Shown: piece after piece, positions 17,915 to 26,523 of the stretch | Position numbering within the stretch: position 1 is the first letter of the stretch | How the letters are laid out: each line of letters starts with the position of its first letter | Origin: Cryobacterium fucosi | GTDB taxonomy: Bacteria; Actinomycetota; Actinomycetes; Actinomycetales; Microbacteriaceae | DNA: 61,523 bases | NCBI RefSeq assembly: GCF_004403515.1 | Contig: NZ_SOHH01000073.1 | Coordinates: forward strand, 1 to 61,523 | Direction: 5' to 3' | Notes under the pieces: generated by a model | Told to the model about the DNA's origin: nothing | Databases searched by the model: none | The model's input: the letters and a program-made list of their open reading frames with translations, nothing else | Position numbers and translations under genes: made by a program

Positions 17915-18031
17915 TACTGAATATACCTCCGGCGCACCGCCGGGAAATCACTGGGAACACCCCGTTCGGGGGACTGCTGTCGGCTGGTCGCGAGTCGCTA
18001 GATTCGAGTGAGCAGCCGGGGAGAGATGACG

Positions 18032-18847
18032 ATGGACAGTCCAACCATGCGGCAGCGCCTCCCGGCCCAATCGGTCATCGAGCAGCTGCTGCATGAACAG
18101 GGGCGTACGCCGCCGCTATCCTGGTTGGCCCGGCTCTTCGGCGGTTCCCCGCTCGGCGTCGACGGCCGTCCCCGGTATCTGGTCGCCAAGGGCGAAATCA
18201 CCGTCGGCGCTCTCCTGGAGGCGCTCCCGCCGGAATGGACCGTCTTCCACGCCATTCCCGTCGCCGGCCGCAACTCCGACATCGACCATCTCGTCGTCGG
18301 CCCGGGTGGCATCTTCACCATCGACTCGACCTGCCACGGCGGCTCGACGCGTCACGGCGGCGCCGACGTCTGGGTCGGCAAGCGGGTCATGCTCGTCGCC
18401 GGCCAGAAGGTTCCACACCTGCGCAACTCAGAGTTCGAGGCCGAACGCGTCACAAACCTGGTCCGGGAGCGGATGCCGCTGCTCACGCCGGTGCAACCGG
18501 TGATCGCTCTGGTCGACCCGCGGCGCCTGACCATCGTCGACAGGCCGGAGCAGGTCAAGGTGATCGACGCCCAGGATCTGCTCCGCTGGCTGGTGAAGCT
18601 CCACCCGGTGCTGAGCGCCGGGGAGGTGCAGGAAGTCTCCGATCTGGTCGACAGCCCGGCCACCTGGTGCCCGATCGAGCAGGCCGCCGCTGCCGACGAC
18701 CTGATGGACCGGTTCACCGTGCTCGATGGGCAGGTGCGGTCGGCCGGCGTCCGTCGCGTGCTCTGGGCGCTGGTCGGCGCGGCGACCGCGATCGGCGGCA
18801 CCATCAGCCTGCTGCACGCGCTCGAAGTCATCCGGCTCGCCGGCTGA
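18032..18847 (+). CDS. NERD-domain protein, paralogue 1, altered active-site motif
   Basis: A 271-aa protein with an N-terminal nuclease-related domain (NERD) and a C-terminal membrane helix (VLWALVGAATAIGGTISLLH). The NERD core shows KGEITVGALLEALPPEW, NSDIDHLVVGPGGIFTID and then STCHGG. In its paralogue at 19841 the last segment reads INTKQH, so the conserved lysine of the endonuclease-like IxxK motif is replaced by Thr100. Paralogue 1 may therefore be inactive as a nuclease. ATG 18032 is favoured by GGGGAGA 7-14 nt upstream; ATG 18026 and GTG 18008 are alternatives. Function unknown; NERD proteins are suspected in DNA processing or stress. Confidence 0.8.
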   Translation: MDSPTMRQRLPAQSVIEQLLHEQGRTPPLSWLARLFGGSPLGVDGRPRYLVAKGEITVGALLEALPPEWTVFHAIPVAGRNSDIDHLVVGPGGIFTIDSTCHGGSTRHGGADVWVGKRVMLVAGQKVPHLRNSEFEAERVTNLVRERMPLLTPVQPVIALVDPRRLTIVDRPEQVKVIDAQDLLRWLVKLHPVLSAGEVQEVSDLVDSPATWCPIEQAAAADDLMDRFTVLDGQVRSAGVRRVLWALVGAATAIGGTISLLHALEVIRLAG

Positions 18848-18899
18848 GTCGGCACCGGCCCTGCCTGAACGTAACACCAGCGGCCCGACAAGCTCCGCC

Positions 18900-19200
18900 C
18901 CGGTGGTCGAGCTTGTCGAGACCCGGCCCACGTCGGTGGTCGAGCTTGTCGAGACCCCTCCGGGTCTCGACGGGCTCGACCACCGGCGACGGGCTCGACC
19001 ACCGGCGACGGGCTCGACCACCGGCGACGGGCTCGACCACCGGCGACGGGCTCGACCACGGGTCTCGACGGGCTCGACCACGGGTCTCGACGGGCTCGAC
19101 CACGGGTCTCGACGGGCTCGACCACCGGTCTCGACGGGCTCGACCACCGGCGACGGGCTCGACCACCGGTCTTGACGGGCTCGACCTCCGGGCTCGGCGA
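18900..19200. repeat. Array of palindromic GGTGGTCGAG-type repeats
   Basis: Two forward units (GGTGGTCGAGCTTGTCGAGA) are followed by about eleven inverted units carrying GGGCTCGACC. These are spaced 19 bp apart (units with GGCGAC) or 22 bp apart (units with GGTCTCGAC). The forward and inverted units can form a long hairpin. This resembles the REP-like intergenic element common in Microbacteriaceae, here expanded in tandem. It lies between two genes on the same strand; frames through it encode only repetitive Arg/Gly/Glu-rich peptides and are not genes. Confidence 0.9.
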
Positions 19201-19255
19201 GTGGGGTCTGGGGACATGCGACGAACTATCGGCGCAGGACACTAGGTTGGGCAGG

Positions 19256-19666
19256 GTGACCAGCGACCTGACGGATGATGCGGCCGACTTCCTGACCGAA
19301 CGCCACCTCGGCGTCATGTCGACCCTCGGGCTGCGGGGCGGCATCCACTCGGTGCCGGTCGGCTTCACCCTCGAAGGCGGTGTCGTGCGCATCATCACCT
19401 CCGACGGCACCCAGAAGGTGCGCAACGTGGAGCGCGGCGGCCAGGCCACGGTCGCCCAGGTCGACGGGCGCCGCTGGATCTCGTTCGCCGGCCCCGCGCG
19501 CATCAACCGCGACCCGGATGCCGTCTCCCGCGCGGTGCAACTCTATGCCGCGCGCTACAAGCAACCGCGTGTCAATCCGACCCGGGTCGTGATCGAAATC
19601 GTCGTGGACACGGTGATGGGGTCGCCGCGGATGCGTCCGGCCGGCACGGCGGAGTCGAGCGTCTAG
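19256..19666 (+). CDS. PPOX-class F420/FMN-dependent oxidoreductase family protein
   Basis: A 136-aa split-barrel flavin/F420-binding protein. The features LTERHLGVMSTLGLRGGIHSVPVGF, IITSDGTQKVRNVERGGQATVAQVDG and RWISFAGPARI match the PPOX class F420-dependent family (Rv1155-like), which uses reduced F420 or FMN on unknown substrates. GTG 19256 is chosen: a TAGGTT box lies about 6 nt upstream, pointing to a leaderless transcript, and the 28 upstream codons run into the repeat array. The ATG at 19172 lies inside that array. Confidence 0.85.
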   Translation: MTSDLTDDAADFLTERHLGVMSTLGLRGGIHSVPVGFTLEGGVVRIITSDGTQKVRNVERGGQATVAQVDGRRWISFAGPARINRDPDAVSRAVQLYAARYKQPRVNPTRVVIEIVVDTVMGSPRMRPAGTAESSV

Positions 19667-19840
19667 CGGATCAGGACTCCGCCGGAAGTCTCCGCTGAAC
19701 CTCATCGGTCAGGGCGGCCAGGGCCCGGCAGATGCTCACACGAGCCTCTTCTCCGCCGCACACTGGCCGGGTCGCCACGCCCGGGATTGTGCCCGATCGG
19801 CCGGATTGCTCTGTAGCATTGGCCGCTGGGGGATACCGTG

Positions 19841-20650
19841 ATGGCAGTGGGCAGCACCAGTATGCGGCAGCGTTTCGCCGCGCAGTTCATTATCGAGAAG
19901 CTCCTCCGTGAGCAGGAAACCAAGCCGCCGCGCAGCAGGCTGGACCGCTTCTTCGGCCGCACCCCGCTCGCCGCCGCCAGCCTGGGCTGGTTCGACGGCG
20001 CCGAGGGTGAGATCGCGGTCGGCGCGCAGCTGGCGACGCTGCCGCCGGAGTGGGCCGTGTTCCACGCGCTTCCGATCGGCGGCCACGGCTGGGACATCGA
20101 CCACGTGGTCGTCGGTCCCGGCGGGGTCGTCACCATCAACACCAAGCAGCACCGACGCCAGCACGTGACGGTGGAGCGGCGCACGGTGCTCGTCGGCGAA
20201 CGCTCGGTGCCCTACATCCGCCATGCCAGGTTCGAGGCCGAGCGCATCACGCTTCTGCTTCAGGGCCGCCGCCCGCTGACCGACCCTGTGCACCCGGCGG
20301 TCGTGTTCGTCAACCCGCGCACGCTGCGCTACCGGAGCCTGCCGGACGATGTGAAGGTCGTCGACGCCCGCCACCTGGTCGAGTGGCTGACCGGCCTTCC
20401 CGTGATCCTGGGGCCGGCCGCGCGCCTCGGAATCATCGAGGTGCTCGACAACCCGGAGATGTGGGGCGACCTGCCCGTGGCCAGCGGCGCCGGGCTGATG
20501 GAGCGCTTCACCGTGCTCGAGGCGGAGGTGCGCGCGGCCCGCCTGCAACGCCGGGTGCTCTGCCCGCTCGAGCTCGCCCTGGGCGGCATCGTGTTCTCCG
20601 GCGCGATCGGCCTGTCCACCGGGCTGCTCGGCGGTCTGCTCGGCGGTTGA
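19841..20650 (+). CDS. NERD-domain protein, paralogue 2
   Basis: A 269-aa paralogue of the 18032 gene, with the same order: a short MRQRFAAQFIIEKLL helix, an Arg-rich linker, the NERD domain (EGEIAVGAQLATLPPEW, GWDIDHVVVGPGGVVTIN, then TKQHRR) and a C-terminal membrane helix (GGIVFSGAIGLSTGLLGGLLGG). Lys102 in INTK keeps the nuclease-like motif, unlike paralogue 1. ATG 19841 follows GGGGGA with about 8 nt spacing; the preceding GTG 19838 is in frame. The two paralogues are separated only by the repeat array and the PPOX gene, so a local duplication is likely. Function unknown. Confidence 0.83.
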   Translation: MAVGSTSMRQRFAAQFIIEKLLREQETKPPRSRLDRFFGRTPLAAASLGWFDGAEGEIAVGAQLATLPPEWAVFHALPIGGHGWDIDHVVVGPGGVVTINTKQHRRQHVTVERRTVLVGERSVPYIRHARFEAERITLLLQGRRPLTDPVHPAVVFVNPRTLRYRSLPDDVKVVDARHLVEWLTGLPVILGPAARLGIIEVLDNPEMWGDLPVASGAGLMERFTVLEAEVRAARLQRRVLCPLELALGGIVFSGAIGLSTGLLGGLLGG

Positions 20651-20820
20651 CAGCTCGCAGGCGCGCCCGCATCCCGCGGTACCGGATCCCGCATCCGGAC
20701 GGCTCGCAGGAGAGCAGAATGCGCCGCATACACCGCGAATATTAACGGCTGGGGCAATTCTCCCAGCCGTCAGGCGTACCCTCGACATACGGTCCGTCAC
20801 GAAGGCCGGGAGGGGAGCCA

Positions 20821-22740
20821 GTGGTGTACACCCGTGTTGAGTCAAGCACCGCGGTACAAAAGTTAGCGATCGGACTGCACGATTCCGTCCGGGATCGGCC
20901 GTGGGTCGTTGTTTCGTCACCGTTCGGCACCAGTGTGCCCGAAATCGGAATCGACCAGCTGTCCACCCAGATCGGTGACGTGGCCAGGGTCTTCCTGATC
21001 GAGACCGGCGAACTCACCCGTCAGCTCGGCGACCTGTTGCCGCCCCAGTTCCAGGTCTACGGCAGCGCCGGGCGCTCCTACCCGATCGGTGCCGACGCCT
21101 TCGCCGACCTCTCCCGTTCCCGCCTCCGCTTCACGCACGGCGACCCGCAGCACGCCACCGACCAACTGGTGACGGATGCCCTCGCCCACGCCCACCAGGC
21201 CGGCCTCTTCGCGCTCGCCCCGGCATCCGTCATCACCGTCACCGGCACCGTCAAAGGCTTCCTGCTCGGCGGCTCCCGCGCCCTCGTCGAACTCGACGAC
21301 GGCGGGATGGCCACCGTGTGGCAGGAACTCACCTACCCGCCGGTGCCGTTGGACTGGACCCTCGTGCCCGGCCAGCGCGTGCAGGGTGCGCTCGACGCGC
21401 CCACCCACCGGCTCAACGTGGAGGTCAAGCCTCCGACCAACGCGGCGATCGCCACGCGCTTCCCGAACGGCAGCATCACCCTCGCCCTCGTGCAGAAGGT
21501 CAGCACGCAACGCGCCGTGCTCGCCCTGCACCCGCACCTCTCCATCACGATCACCCGCGCCGACATCTCCCCGAACCCGCTGGACAAGGTCGACGCCCTC
21601 CTCTCCGAGGGCGACGTGGTGGCCGCGCGGGTCATCCACCTGCCCAGCGGGGCCCTGCACCTGTGCCTGAGCGACGTCGACGACGACGAGCCCGTGCTTC
21701 CGCCGCTCTCCGCCGTGCGCAACGGACCTCCGTGGCTGCGCGAAAACCGTCCGCTGCTGCCGGTCGTGGAGGAAGACGAGCAAGCCGGCGAGACCGTGTA
21801 CGCGCCCCCCTCGGCGCAGAGTCCGGTCGAGAACGCCCGGGCGCACGCTGCCTCGGAGCTGACCGAGACCAGCCAGGCCGAACTGGTGGCCCTCGCCGCG
21901 ATGGCCCACCTCGACGAGTCGTTCCGTGCGCCGCGCCCGTCTCCCGGACCGGGCCGCAGCCACGCGGTGCGTCACCCGACCGCGCCGGCGATCCCGTTCC
22001 GGGTGGCGCCGACGCCGGCCCCGGCCGCCCAGCCGCACTCCGCGTTGCAGTCCACCCAGCTCTCCCTCGCCGAGGCGAAGGCCCGCATCACCCGGCTCGA
22101 AGCCCAGCTGGTCGAGGCCGGCGCCACCGACTCCGACCTGGCCAAGCTGCGGGAGCAGGCGCGTTCGGCGCAGCTCCAGCTGCGCGACGCCCTCGTCGAG
22201 CTCGGCACGCTCCGCCACACCGTCGCCGAACTGCGCGACGAGCAGCGCACCCAGAAACGGATGCTGCGCGAGTCCCGTCGCACCGTCGCCGCACCCGCGG
22301 CCTCCAGCGAATACGAGACCCGCCGCGCCCTCTGGGAGGACGCCTCCGGTTGGGTGCGCCACGAGATCCTGCTCGCCTGGGTCGACCGGGTGCCGGAATC
22401 CGACCGGGACGAATGGCCGCTGCCGCACAGCTACGTTCTCAGCGACCGCTTCGCGGATTCCCTGTCCGGGCTCGACGACGGCCAGCTGGCCAAGGCGTTC
22501 AAGGCATCCGTCGACGTGCTGACCGGACGGGTGAAGACCCTCACCGGGCGGCACCTGCACGCGCTGCGCCAGGGCGCCGGCGCGGCCGACCCGCACCTGC
22601 TGCGCTGGGACGGCGCCCGGTGCATGCGCGTCTCGATCGAACAGAACACCCCGGCCGCCCGCCGGATGCACTTCTGGCAGAAGCCGGATGGCGGGATCGA
22701 ACTGATCCGCATCGTCACGCACGACGACATGGAGGCTTAG
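20821..22740 (+). CDS. S1-like/coiled-coil protein with conserved C-terminal domain
   Basis: A 639-aa cytosolic protein of unknown function. Residues 1-100 form an actinobacterial N-terminal domain (RPWVVVSSPFGTSVPEI, VYGSAGRSYPI). Residues about 135-290 look like two OB-fold S1-type segments (ITVTGTVKGFLLGGSRALVE and the region up to VIHLPSGALHLCLSDVD). A Pro/Ala-rich linker leads to a coiled coil at about 415-490, and a compact C-terminal domain ends with RCMRVSIEQNTPAARRMHFW and ELIRIVTHDDMEA, which has a RelE-like feel but no clear catalytic motif. GTG 20821 follows GGGAGGGGAG. RNA binding is inferred from the S1-like parts only. Confidence 0.75.
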   Translation: MVYTRVESSTAVQKLAIGLHDSVRDRPWVVVSSPFGTSVPEIGIDQLSTQIGDVARVFLIETGELTRQLGDLLPPQFQVYGSAGRSYPIGADAFADLSRSRLRFTHGDPQHATDQLVTDALAHAHQAGLFALAPASVITVTGTVKGFLLGGSRALVELDDGGMATVWQELTYPPVPLDWTLVPGQRVQGALDAPTHRLNVEVKPPTNAAIATRFPNGSITLALVQKVSTQRAVLALHPHLSITITRADISPNPLDKVDALLSEGDVVAARVIHLPSGALHLCLSDVDDDEPVLPPLSAVRNGPPWLRENRPLLPVVEEDEQAGETVYAPPSAQSPVENARAHAASELTETSQAELVALAAMAHLDESFRAPRPSPGPGRSHAVRHPTAPAIPFRVAPTPAPAAQPHSALQSTQLSLAEAKARITRLEAQLVEAGATDSDLAKLREQARSAQLQLRDALVELGTLRHTVAELRDEQRTQKRMLRESRRTVAAPAASSEYETRRALWEDASGWVRHEILLAWVDRVPESDRDEWPLPHSYVLSDRFADSLSGLDDGQLAKAFKASVDVLTGRVKTLTGRHLHALRQGAGAADPHLLRWDGARCMRVSIEQNTPAARRMHFWQKPDGGIELIRIVTHDDMEA

Positions 22741-22757
22741 GCCCTATCGTCGTCAGC

Positions 22758-23276
22758 ATGCCCCATTCGCTTCGCCCCCTGCTCCCGCACGATTCCGCCC
22801 AGGTTCTGCTGCTCAACAACGCGGCCGTCCCGGCGGTGAACGCCCTCGACGAGGCAAGCCTGGCCGCCCTGCTCGCCGAGTGCGCCCTCGCCGTGGCGGT
22901 CACCACCGTCGCCGAGCCGGAGCACGTGCTCGGTTTCGCCATCGTCTTCGCCGCGGATGCCGACTACGCCAGTGAGAACTACCGCTGGTTCGCGGAGCGG
23001 TCGCGCGAGTTCCTCTACGTGGACCGCATCGTGGTGGCGGAGGAGGCCCGCGGCCGGGGGCTCGGCGAGGTGCTCTACGGATCGATCTTCGCCTCGGCGG
23101 AGGCGGCAACGGCCGTCGTCGTCTTCTGCGAGGTCAACCTCGAACCGCCGAACCCGGGTTCGCTCGCGTTCCATTCCCGCCTCGGGTTCGCCCAGATCGG
23201 CCGGCAGTCCACCAAGAACGACACCGTCGTGGTGGCGCTCCTGGCCGCCTCGGTCGGGGAGTTCGCCGACCGCTGA
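22758..23276 (+). CDS. GNAT-family N-acetyltransferase
   Basis: A 172-aa GCN5-related acetyltransferase. The acetyl-CoA loop is in VDRIVVAEEARGRGLGEVLYGS (R/Q-x-x-G-x-G/A as RGRGLG), the N-terminal half holds VLGFAIVFAADADY and the C-terminal half holds FHSRLGFAQIGRQ, as in GNAT enzymes of the YjgM/RimI type. The start ATG 22758 is 17 nt after the previous stop and has a TATCGT box upstream rather than a ribosome binding site, suggesting leaderless translation. Substrate unknown. Confidence 0.88.
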   Translation: MPHSLRPLLPHDSAQVLLLNNAAVPAVNALDEASLAALLAECALAVAVTTVAEPEHVLGFAIVFAADADYASENYRWFAERSREFLYVDRIVVAEEARGRGLGEVLYGSIFASAEAATAVVVFCEVNLEPPNPGSLAFHSRLGFAQIGRQSTKNDTVVVALLAASVGEFADR

Positions 23277-23284
23277 CCGCGCGC

Positions 23285-23525
23285 CCCGGTGGTCGAGCGC
23301 CCCGGTGGTCGAGCGCCCCCGGTGGTCGAGCGCCCCGGTGGTCGAGCGCCCCGGTGGTCGAGCTCGTCGAGACCCGGCGATTTCGACAGGCTCAATCACC
23401 GCCTCGGTGGTCGAGCTTGTCGAGACCCGGCGATTTCGACGGGCTCAATCACCGCCCGGGTGGTCGAGCGCCCCCGGTGGTCGAGCTTGTCGAGACCCGG
23501 CGATTTCGACAGGCTTAATCACCGG
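23285..23525. repeat. Second array of GGTGGTCGAG-type palindromic repeats
   Basis: Five or so short units (GGTGGTCGAGCGCC) are followed by three full hairpins, each with GGTGGTCGAGCTTGTCGAGA facing TTTCGACAGGCTCAATCACC (one copy has GGGCTC). The element is the same family as at 18900-19200 and fills the space between the convergent GNAT and HD-domain genes, reaching the HD stop codon. Confidence 0.9.
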
Positions 23526-23527
23526 AT

Positions 23528-23965
23528 TCATTCGAGCGAGGCCAGCGCCTTCTCATATTTCGCGGCAAGGCGCTCCCGTACGCTGACGTCCAGTTGCGCC
23601 ACCCGCCACGGCTCGAGATTGTCGGCGATGTCGGCGCGCTTCACGGCGAGGGCGATCGGGTTGGCGCGGATGCCGGCGTAGTAGTCGGCGTCGCTGACGG
23701 CATCCGTTCTGGTCAGCAGTTCGACCGCGGCGACCACGCCGCCGGGGATGCCGGCGGCCAGCAGATCGGTGGGGGAGACGTCCGTGTCTTCCAACACGTC
23801 GTGCAGCCAGGCGGTCGCCTGCCCCAACGGGTCGACGAGACGCTCGGCGACCCCACGGGGGTGGTCGATGTAGGCGGCACCGAGCTTGTCGACCTGGCCG
23901 CGGTGTGCGGCTGTGGCGATGGCCTGGACCGTGGCGACGAACGGTGCGGACGCTGTGACCGGCAT
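23528..23965 (-). CDS. HD-domain phosphohydrolase-like protein
   Basis: A 145-aa protein of the HD superfamily, similar in pattern to the hydrolase half of RelA/SpoT or to small YfbR-like proteins. Candidate metal ligands are His21 (AAHRGQVDKLG), His35 (YIDHPRGVAERL), His55-Asp56 with Glu59-Asp60 (WLHDVLEDTD) and Asp113 in KRADIADNLEP. This order matches the (p)ppGpp hydrolase MESH1-like arrangement, so a nucleotide or alarmone substrate is possible. ATG 23965 has GGGGGA about 6 nt upstream. The last codons abut the repeat array. Confidence 0.8.
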   Translation of the reverse strand: MPVTASAPFVATVQAIATAAHRGQVDKLGAAYIDHPRGVAERLVDPLGQATAWLHDVLEDTDVSPTDLLAAGIPGGVVAAVELLTRTDAVSDADYYAGIRANPIALAVKRADIADNLEPWRVAQLDVSVRERLAAKYEKALASLE

Positions 23966-24114
23966 GATGATCCCCCTGGGGCGTTGCGAACGAGCGTGGG
24001 TGAGCGGCAGCCCAGGGAAACGGCCCCGGACTGACACCTGCACCGCACACGGTAGCGCGCACCCGTGAACGAGGGAAGTCGCCTCGAGGAAAACGGGAAA
24101 GCAACCCCTTCCAT

Positions 24115-24132
24115 GCACCCCAGACTGGGGGT
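24115..24132. promoter_or_regulatory. CCCC-AGACT-GGGG palindrome upstream of the riboswitch
   Basis: ACCCCAGACTGGGGGTATTT lies about 90 bp before the riboswitch. A near copy (CCCCCAGACTAGGGGT) occurs upstream of the ice-binding protein gene at 33802-33817. It could be an operator shared by the two loci. The exact protein is unknown. Confidence 0.45.
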
Positions 24133-24214
24133 ATTTTGCTGACGCCCGTCGGGGTCGAACGTACCCCGGTCTGCTAGGTTCGAACCAGGTGATCATCCGA
24201 TCACCGGCGAGACG

Positions 24215-24300
24215 GTTCGTACGTCTTTCGCAAGGGCACACCCGTTGAGAAACGGGGTCGCAAAGGCACGGGACCTTCGGGTCAGCCGGCCTACCGAATG
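24215..24300 (+). ncRNA. Cyclic di-GMP-I (GEMM) riboswitch
   Basis: The sequence follows the GEMM-I consensus: AAGGGCACACC, a hairpin CGTT-GAGA-AACG, then GGGTCGCAAAGGCACGGGA, a short stem CC-TTCG-GG, and GTCAGCCGGCCTACCGA. The conserved GCAAAG core and the terminal GCC..TACCG element are present; the GAGA tetraloop matches the GNRA loop. It lies 370 nt upstream of the chemoreceptor of a c-di-GMP-producing operon, so c-di-GMP probably feeds back on its own synthesis. Whether it is an on or off switch cannot be read from sequence. Confidence 0.88.
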
Positions 24301-24316
24301 AATAGGGCCGAAGCAG

Positions 24317-24469
24317 ATGAGCTTTCCACTCCTGGAGACCGACGTCAGCGTCGAGTCCGTTGGTGTGACGCAGCCAGACGCCGCTCTTGCTGTGCCCGCA
24401 GCCGGCAGCCTCGATGCCCCGGCGGCCCTCACCCCACACACTCCATCAGTCCGTCGTCGACTAGGGTAA
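24317..24469 (+). CDS. Possible 50-aa leader peptide after the riboswitch
   Basis: An ATG-started frame of 50 codons begins 20 nt after the riboswitch (MSFPLLETDVSVESVGVT...). It has moderately GC-rich third positions but no strong ribosome binding site. Its stop codon falls in the loop of the hairpin at 24447-24484, so translation could influence folding. It may be a regulatory leader, a small protein, or chance. Confidence 0.3.
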   Translation: MSFPLLETDVSVESVGVTQPDAALAVPAAGSLDAPAALTPHTPSVRRRLG

Positions 24470-24484
24470 GCAGACGACGGACTG
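24447..24484 (+). terminator. Hairpin in leader, candidate riboswitch expression platform
   Basis: CAGTCCGTCGTC (24447-24458) pairs perfectly with GACGACGGACTG (24473-24484) across a 14-nt loop. No T tract follows, so factor-assisted or weak termination, or translational control, are options. Confidence 0.5.
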
Positions 24485-24530
24485 AGGGAAGTCAGGTCGG
24501 CCTTCGGGTGGCCGCACTGACGCGGAATTG

Positions 24531-24565
24531 CGATCGGGGACCGATTCGGGTTCGGTCCCCGATCG
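24531..24565 (+). terminator. Second perfect hairpin in the leader
   Basis: CGATCGGGGACCGA (24531-24544) and TCGGTCCCCGATCG (24552-24565) form a 14-bp stem with a 7-nt loop. It lies about 100 nt before the chemoreceptor start and, with the hairpin upstream, is the likely site of riboswitch-controlled transcription stop. No T run is present. Confidence 0.5.
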
Positions 24566-24669
24566 CATTCACCGCATGGCAGTGGAGGTGCCAGGAAAAT
24601 TTCTTCGCCATGCACGCTCGCAGATGCCGCTTGACACGATCTCAGCACTAGAAAGACCGGTGGCACCAC

Positions 24670-26523
24670 ATGGCCAGGAGACCAATCGGCCGACTGCGAA
24701 AACTACCGCGTAGCCTCGGCGTGCAGCTGGCCGCGGCCATGCTCGTAGTGTCGGTGCCGCTTGTCATCATCTCGACGGTCGTTCTCACCACGGAGTCTGC
24801 GGCGAGCCTGACCGCGGCGGCGGAGGACAAGAGCGTCACCGTCGCCAAGGCGGTCGGCCTGCGGCTGGAAGACTGGATCAGGGAACGTCAGGGCGACATG
24901 TCGGTCGTCGCAGCGTCGGCCGGTGACCTGGACAGCTCAGTGCTCGCGACCCGCCTGGCCAAGATCGACGAGGCATCCGGCAGCTACACCCTGATCCAGA
25001 TCACTGACGTCGACGGTAAGGTGCTCTCCTCCAGCCGCCCAGGCGTCGCCCTCGACCCGACCGGGCAGGACTGGTTCCGTTCGGCCGTCGCCGGCGAGAC
25101 CGTCTTCACCCCCTTGACCCTTCAGGGCGACCAGTTGCACTGGGTGCTCGCCCAGCCGCTGCTGGCCGACGACGGCTCGGTACGCGCCGTACTGATCGCC
25201 AACCTCGACCCGACCGCCCTGAGCAAGCTGCTCAACCGCGCCCTGGGCAAGGGCGTCGAGGTCGTCGCGGTCGACTCACTCCACCGATTGATCTACAGCG
25301 CGGAAACCATGGGCGACGCGACGGAGCAGTCCGCGCTGCTGGCCGGCGGAATGCTCACGACCATCGTCGACAGCGAACCGGTCGCACAGGCGGCCCGCAC
25401 CGGCAAGCCCGGCAGCGCCCGTTTCATTGACGATGACGGTGACGACGTCATCGGCGGCTACGACTTCGTCGAAGGCCTGAACTGGGTGCTCATAGTGAAG
25501 GAAGACGCGAGCGCGGTGCTTGCCCCCGTGGAGACCCAGGTGCAGAGGTCGATTCTCCTGGCGGCCATCGGCGTGCTCTTCGCCGTGCTCGCATCCAGCC
25601 TGATGGCCTGGAGTGCGGCCCGGCCCGTACGCAAGCTCACTGCGGTCGCCCGTCGGGTCACCCGTGGCGACCTGCTGGCGCGCGCCGTGCCCACCGGACC
25701 GACCGAGATGGTGGTGCTCGCCGACTCGCTCAACGCCATGCTCAACACCAGCCAGGAACTCATCGCCCGGCTGGAAGGCGCCGGGGTCGAGGTGAATTCC
25801 GCGGCCACCGAACTGTCGGCATCCTCCGACGAGCTCGCCGCGATCACCACCCAGCAGAGCGCGGCCGTCACCCAGGCCACCGCAACCACCGAGGAATTGG
25901 CGCGGTCATCGGTGGCGATCGCCGACACCGTCGACGATGTCGCCCGCCAGACCGCTGAAACCCGGCGCAATCTCGAACAGGCCGAGGCCGACATCCTCGT
26001 CTCGAGCGAGCGCACCCTGGCCCTGGCCAGCCGGGTGAACGACATCGAGTCCCTCCTGGTGCTGATCAACGACATCGCCGACCAGACCAACCTGCTCGCC
26101 CTCAACGCCGCGATCGAAGCGGCCAGGGCCGGCGAGCACGGCCGCGGTTTCGCGGTCGTCGCCGACGAGGTGCGGCGCCTGGCCGAACGGTCCAAGTCTA
26201 GCGCCGGTGACATTGCCGAGATCGTCAGCGCGGTGCAGCGCGAAACCAACGCGACCGTGATGGCGATGGAAAAGGGCGCCAAGCAGATGCAGCAGGGTCT
26301 GCTCCAGCTCGAAGCGGTGACGGATGCCAACGGTCAGGTCAGCCTGACCACCCAGCAGCAGCGAAGTGCCACCGCGCAGGTCGTGGAGACCATGGAACAA
26401 CTTGCCGACGCCAGCCGGCAGATCTCGATCACGGCCCGCCAGATCGCGGCCTCGGCCGGTGACCTTGCGGACCTGGCCCACAACCTCGAAGCCACCGCCG
26501 GTGCAGGCAACGGAGAGCGATGA
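24670..26523 (+). CDS. Methyl-accepting chemotaxis protein (WspA-like receptor)
   Basis: A 617-aa membrane chemoreceptor. A transmembrane helix (about 17-38) precedes an extracellular Cache-type sensor domain ([23 protein letters not shown], then [11 protein letters not shown]). A second helix (about 298-316), a HAMP domain ([20 protein letters not shown]) and a long signalling coiled coil follow. The hairpin tip that contacts CheW and CheA ([20 protein letters not shown], then [18 protein letters not shown]) is intact. There is no C-terminal CheR-tethering pentapeptide (ends GAGNGER). It leads the operon, overlaps CheW by 4 nt and has a riboswitch leader. Its role would be to sense a surface or solute cue and drive the downstream CheA. 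Confidence 0.94.
   Translation: MARRPIGRLRKLPRSLGVQLAAAMLVVSVPLVIISTVVLTTESAASLTAAAEDKSVTVAKAVGLRLEDWIRERQGDMSVVAASAGDLDSSVLATRLAKIDEASGSYTLIQITDVDGKVLSSSRPGVALDPTGQDWFRSAVAGETVFTPLTLQGDQLHWVLAQPLLADDGSVRAVLIANLDPTALSKLLNRALGKGVEVVAVDSLHRLIYSAETMGDATEQSALLAGGMLTTIVDSEPVAQAARTGKPGSARFIDDDGDDVIGGYDFVEGLNWVLIVKEDASAVLAPVETQVQRSILLAAIGVLFAVLASSLMAWSAARPVRKLTAVARRVTRGDLLARAVPTGPTEMVVLADSLNAMLNTSQELIARLEGAGVEVNSAATELSASSDELAAITTQQSAAVTQATATTEELARSSVAIADTVDDVARQTAETRRNLEQAEADILVSSERTLALASRVNDIESLLVLINDIADQTNLLALNAAIEAARAGEHGRGFAVVADEVRRLAERSKSSAGDIAEIVSAVQRETNATVMAMEKGAKQMQQGLLQLEAVTDANGQVSLTTQQQRSATAQVVETMEQLADASRQISITARQIAASAGDLADLAHNLEATAGAGNGER

Noticed and set aside
18960..19190. CRISPR-like regular repeats
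   Set aside because: Units are directly abutting at 19-22 bp without unique spacers, and are themselves inverted copies of a REP-like element. No cas genes nearby.
18352..19506. Minus-strand frame through the repeat array (384 codons)
   Set aside because: Much of it translates the 19/22-bp repeats into VEPVETGGRARR-type peptide, and the rest is antisense to NERD 1 and the PPOX gene.
24165..24212. Possible tRNA around GGTTCGAACC
   Set aside because: Only a T-loop-like string; no acceptor stem, anticodon arm or D arm can be drawn, and the GATCA/TGATC stem nearby is unrelated.
24298..24651. 117-codon plus-strand frame in the leader
   Set aside because: It crosses both strong hairpins, has poor codon use and no ribosome binding site; the shorter frame at 24317 is somewhat more plausible.
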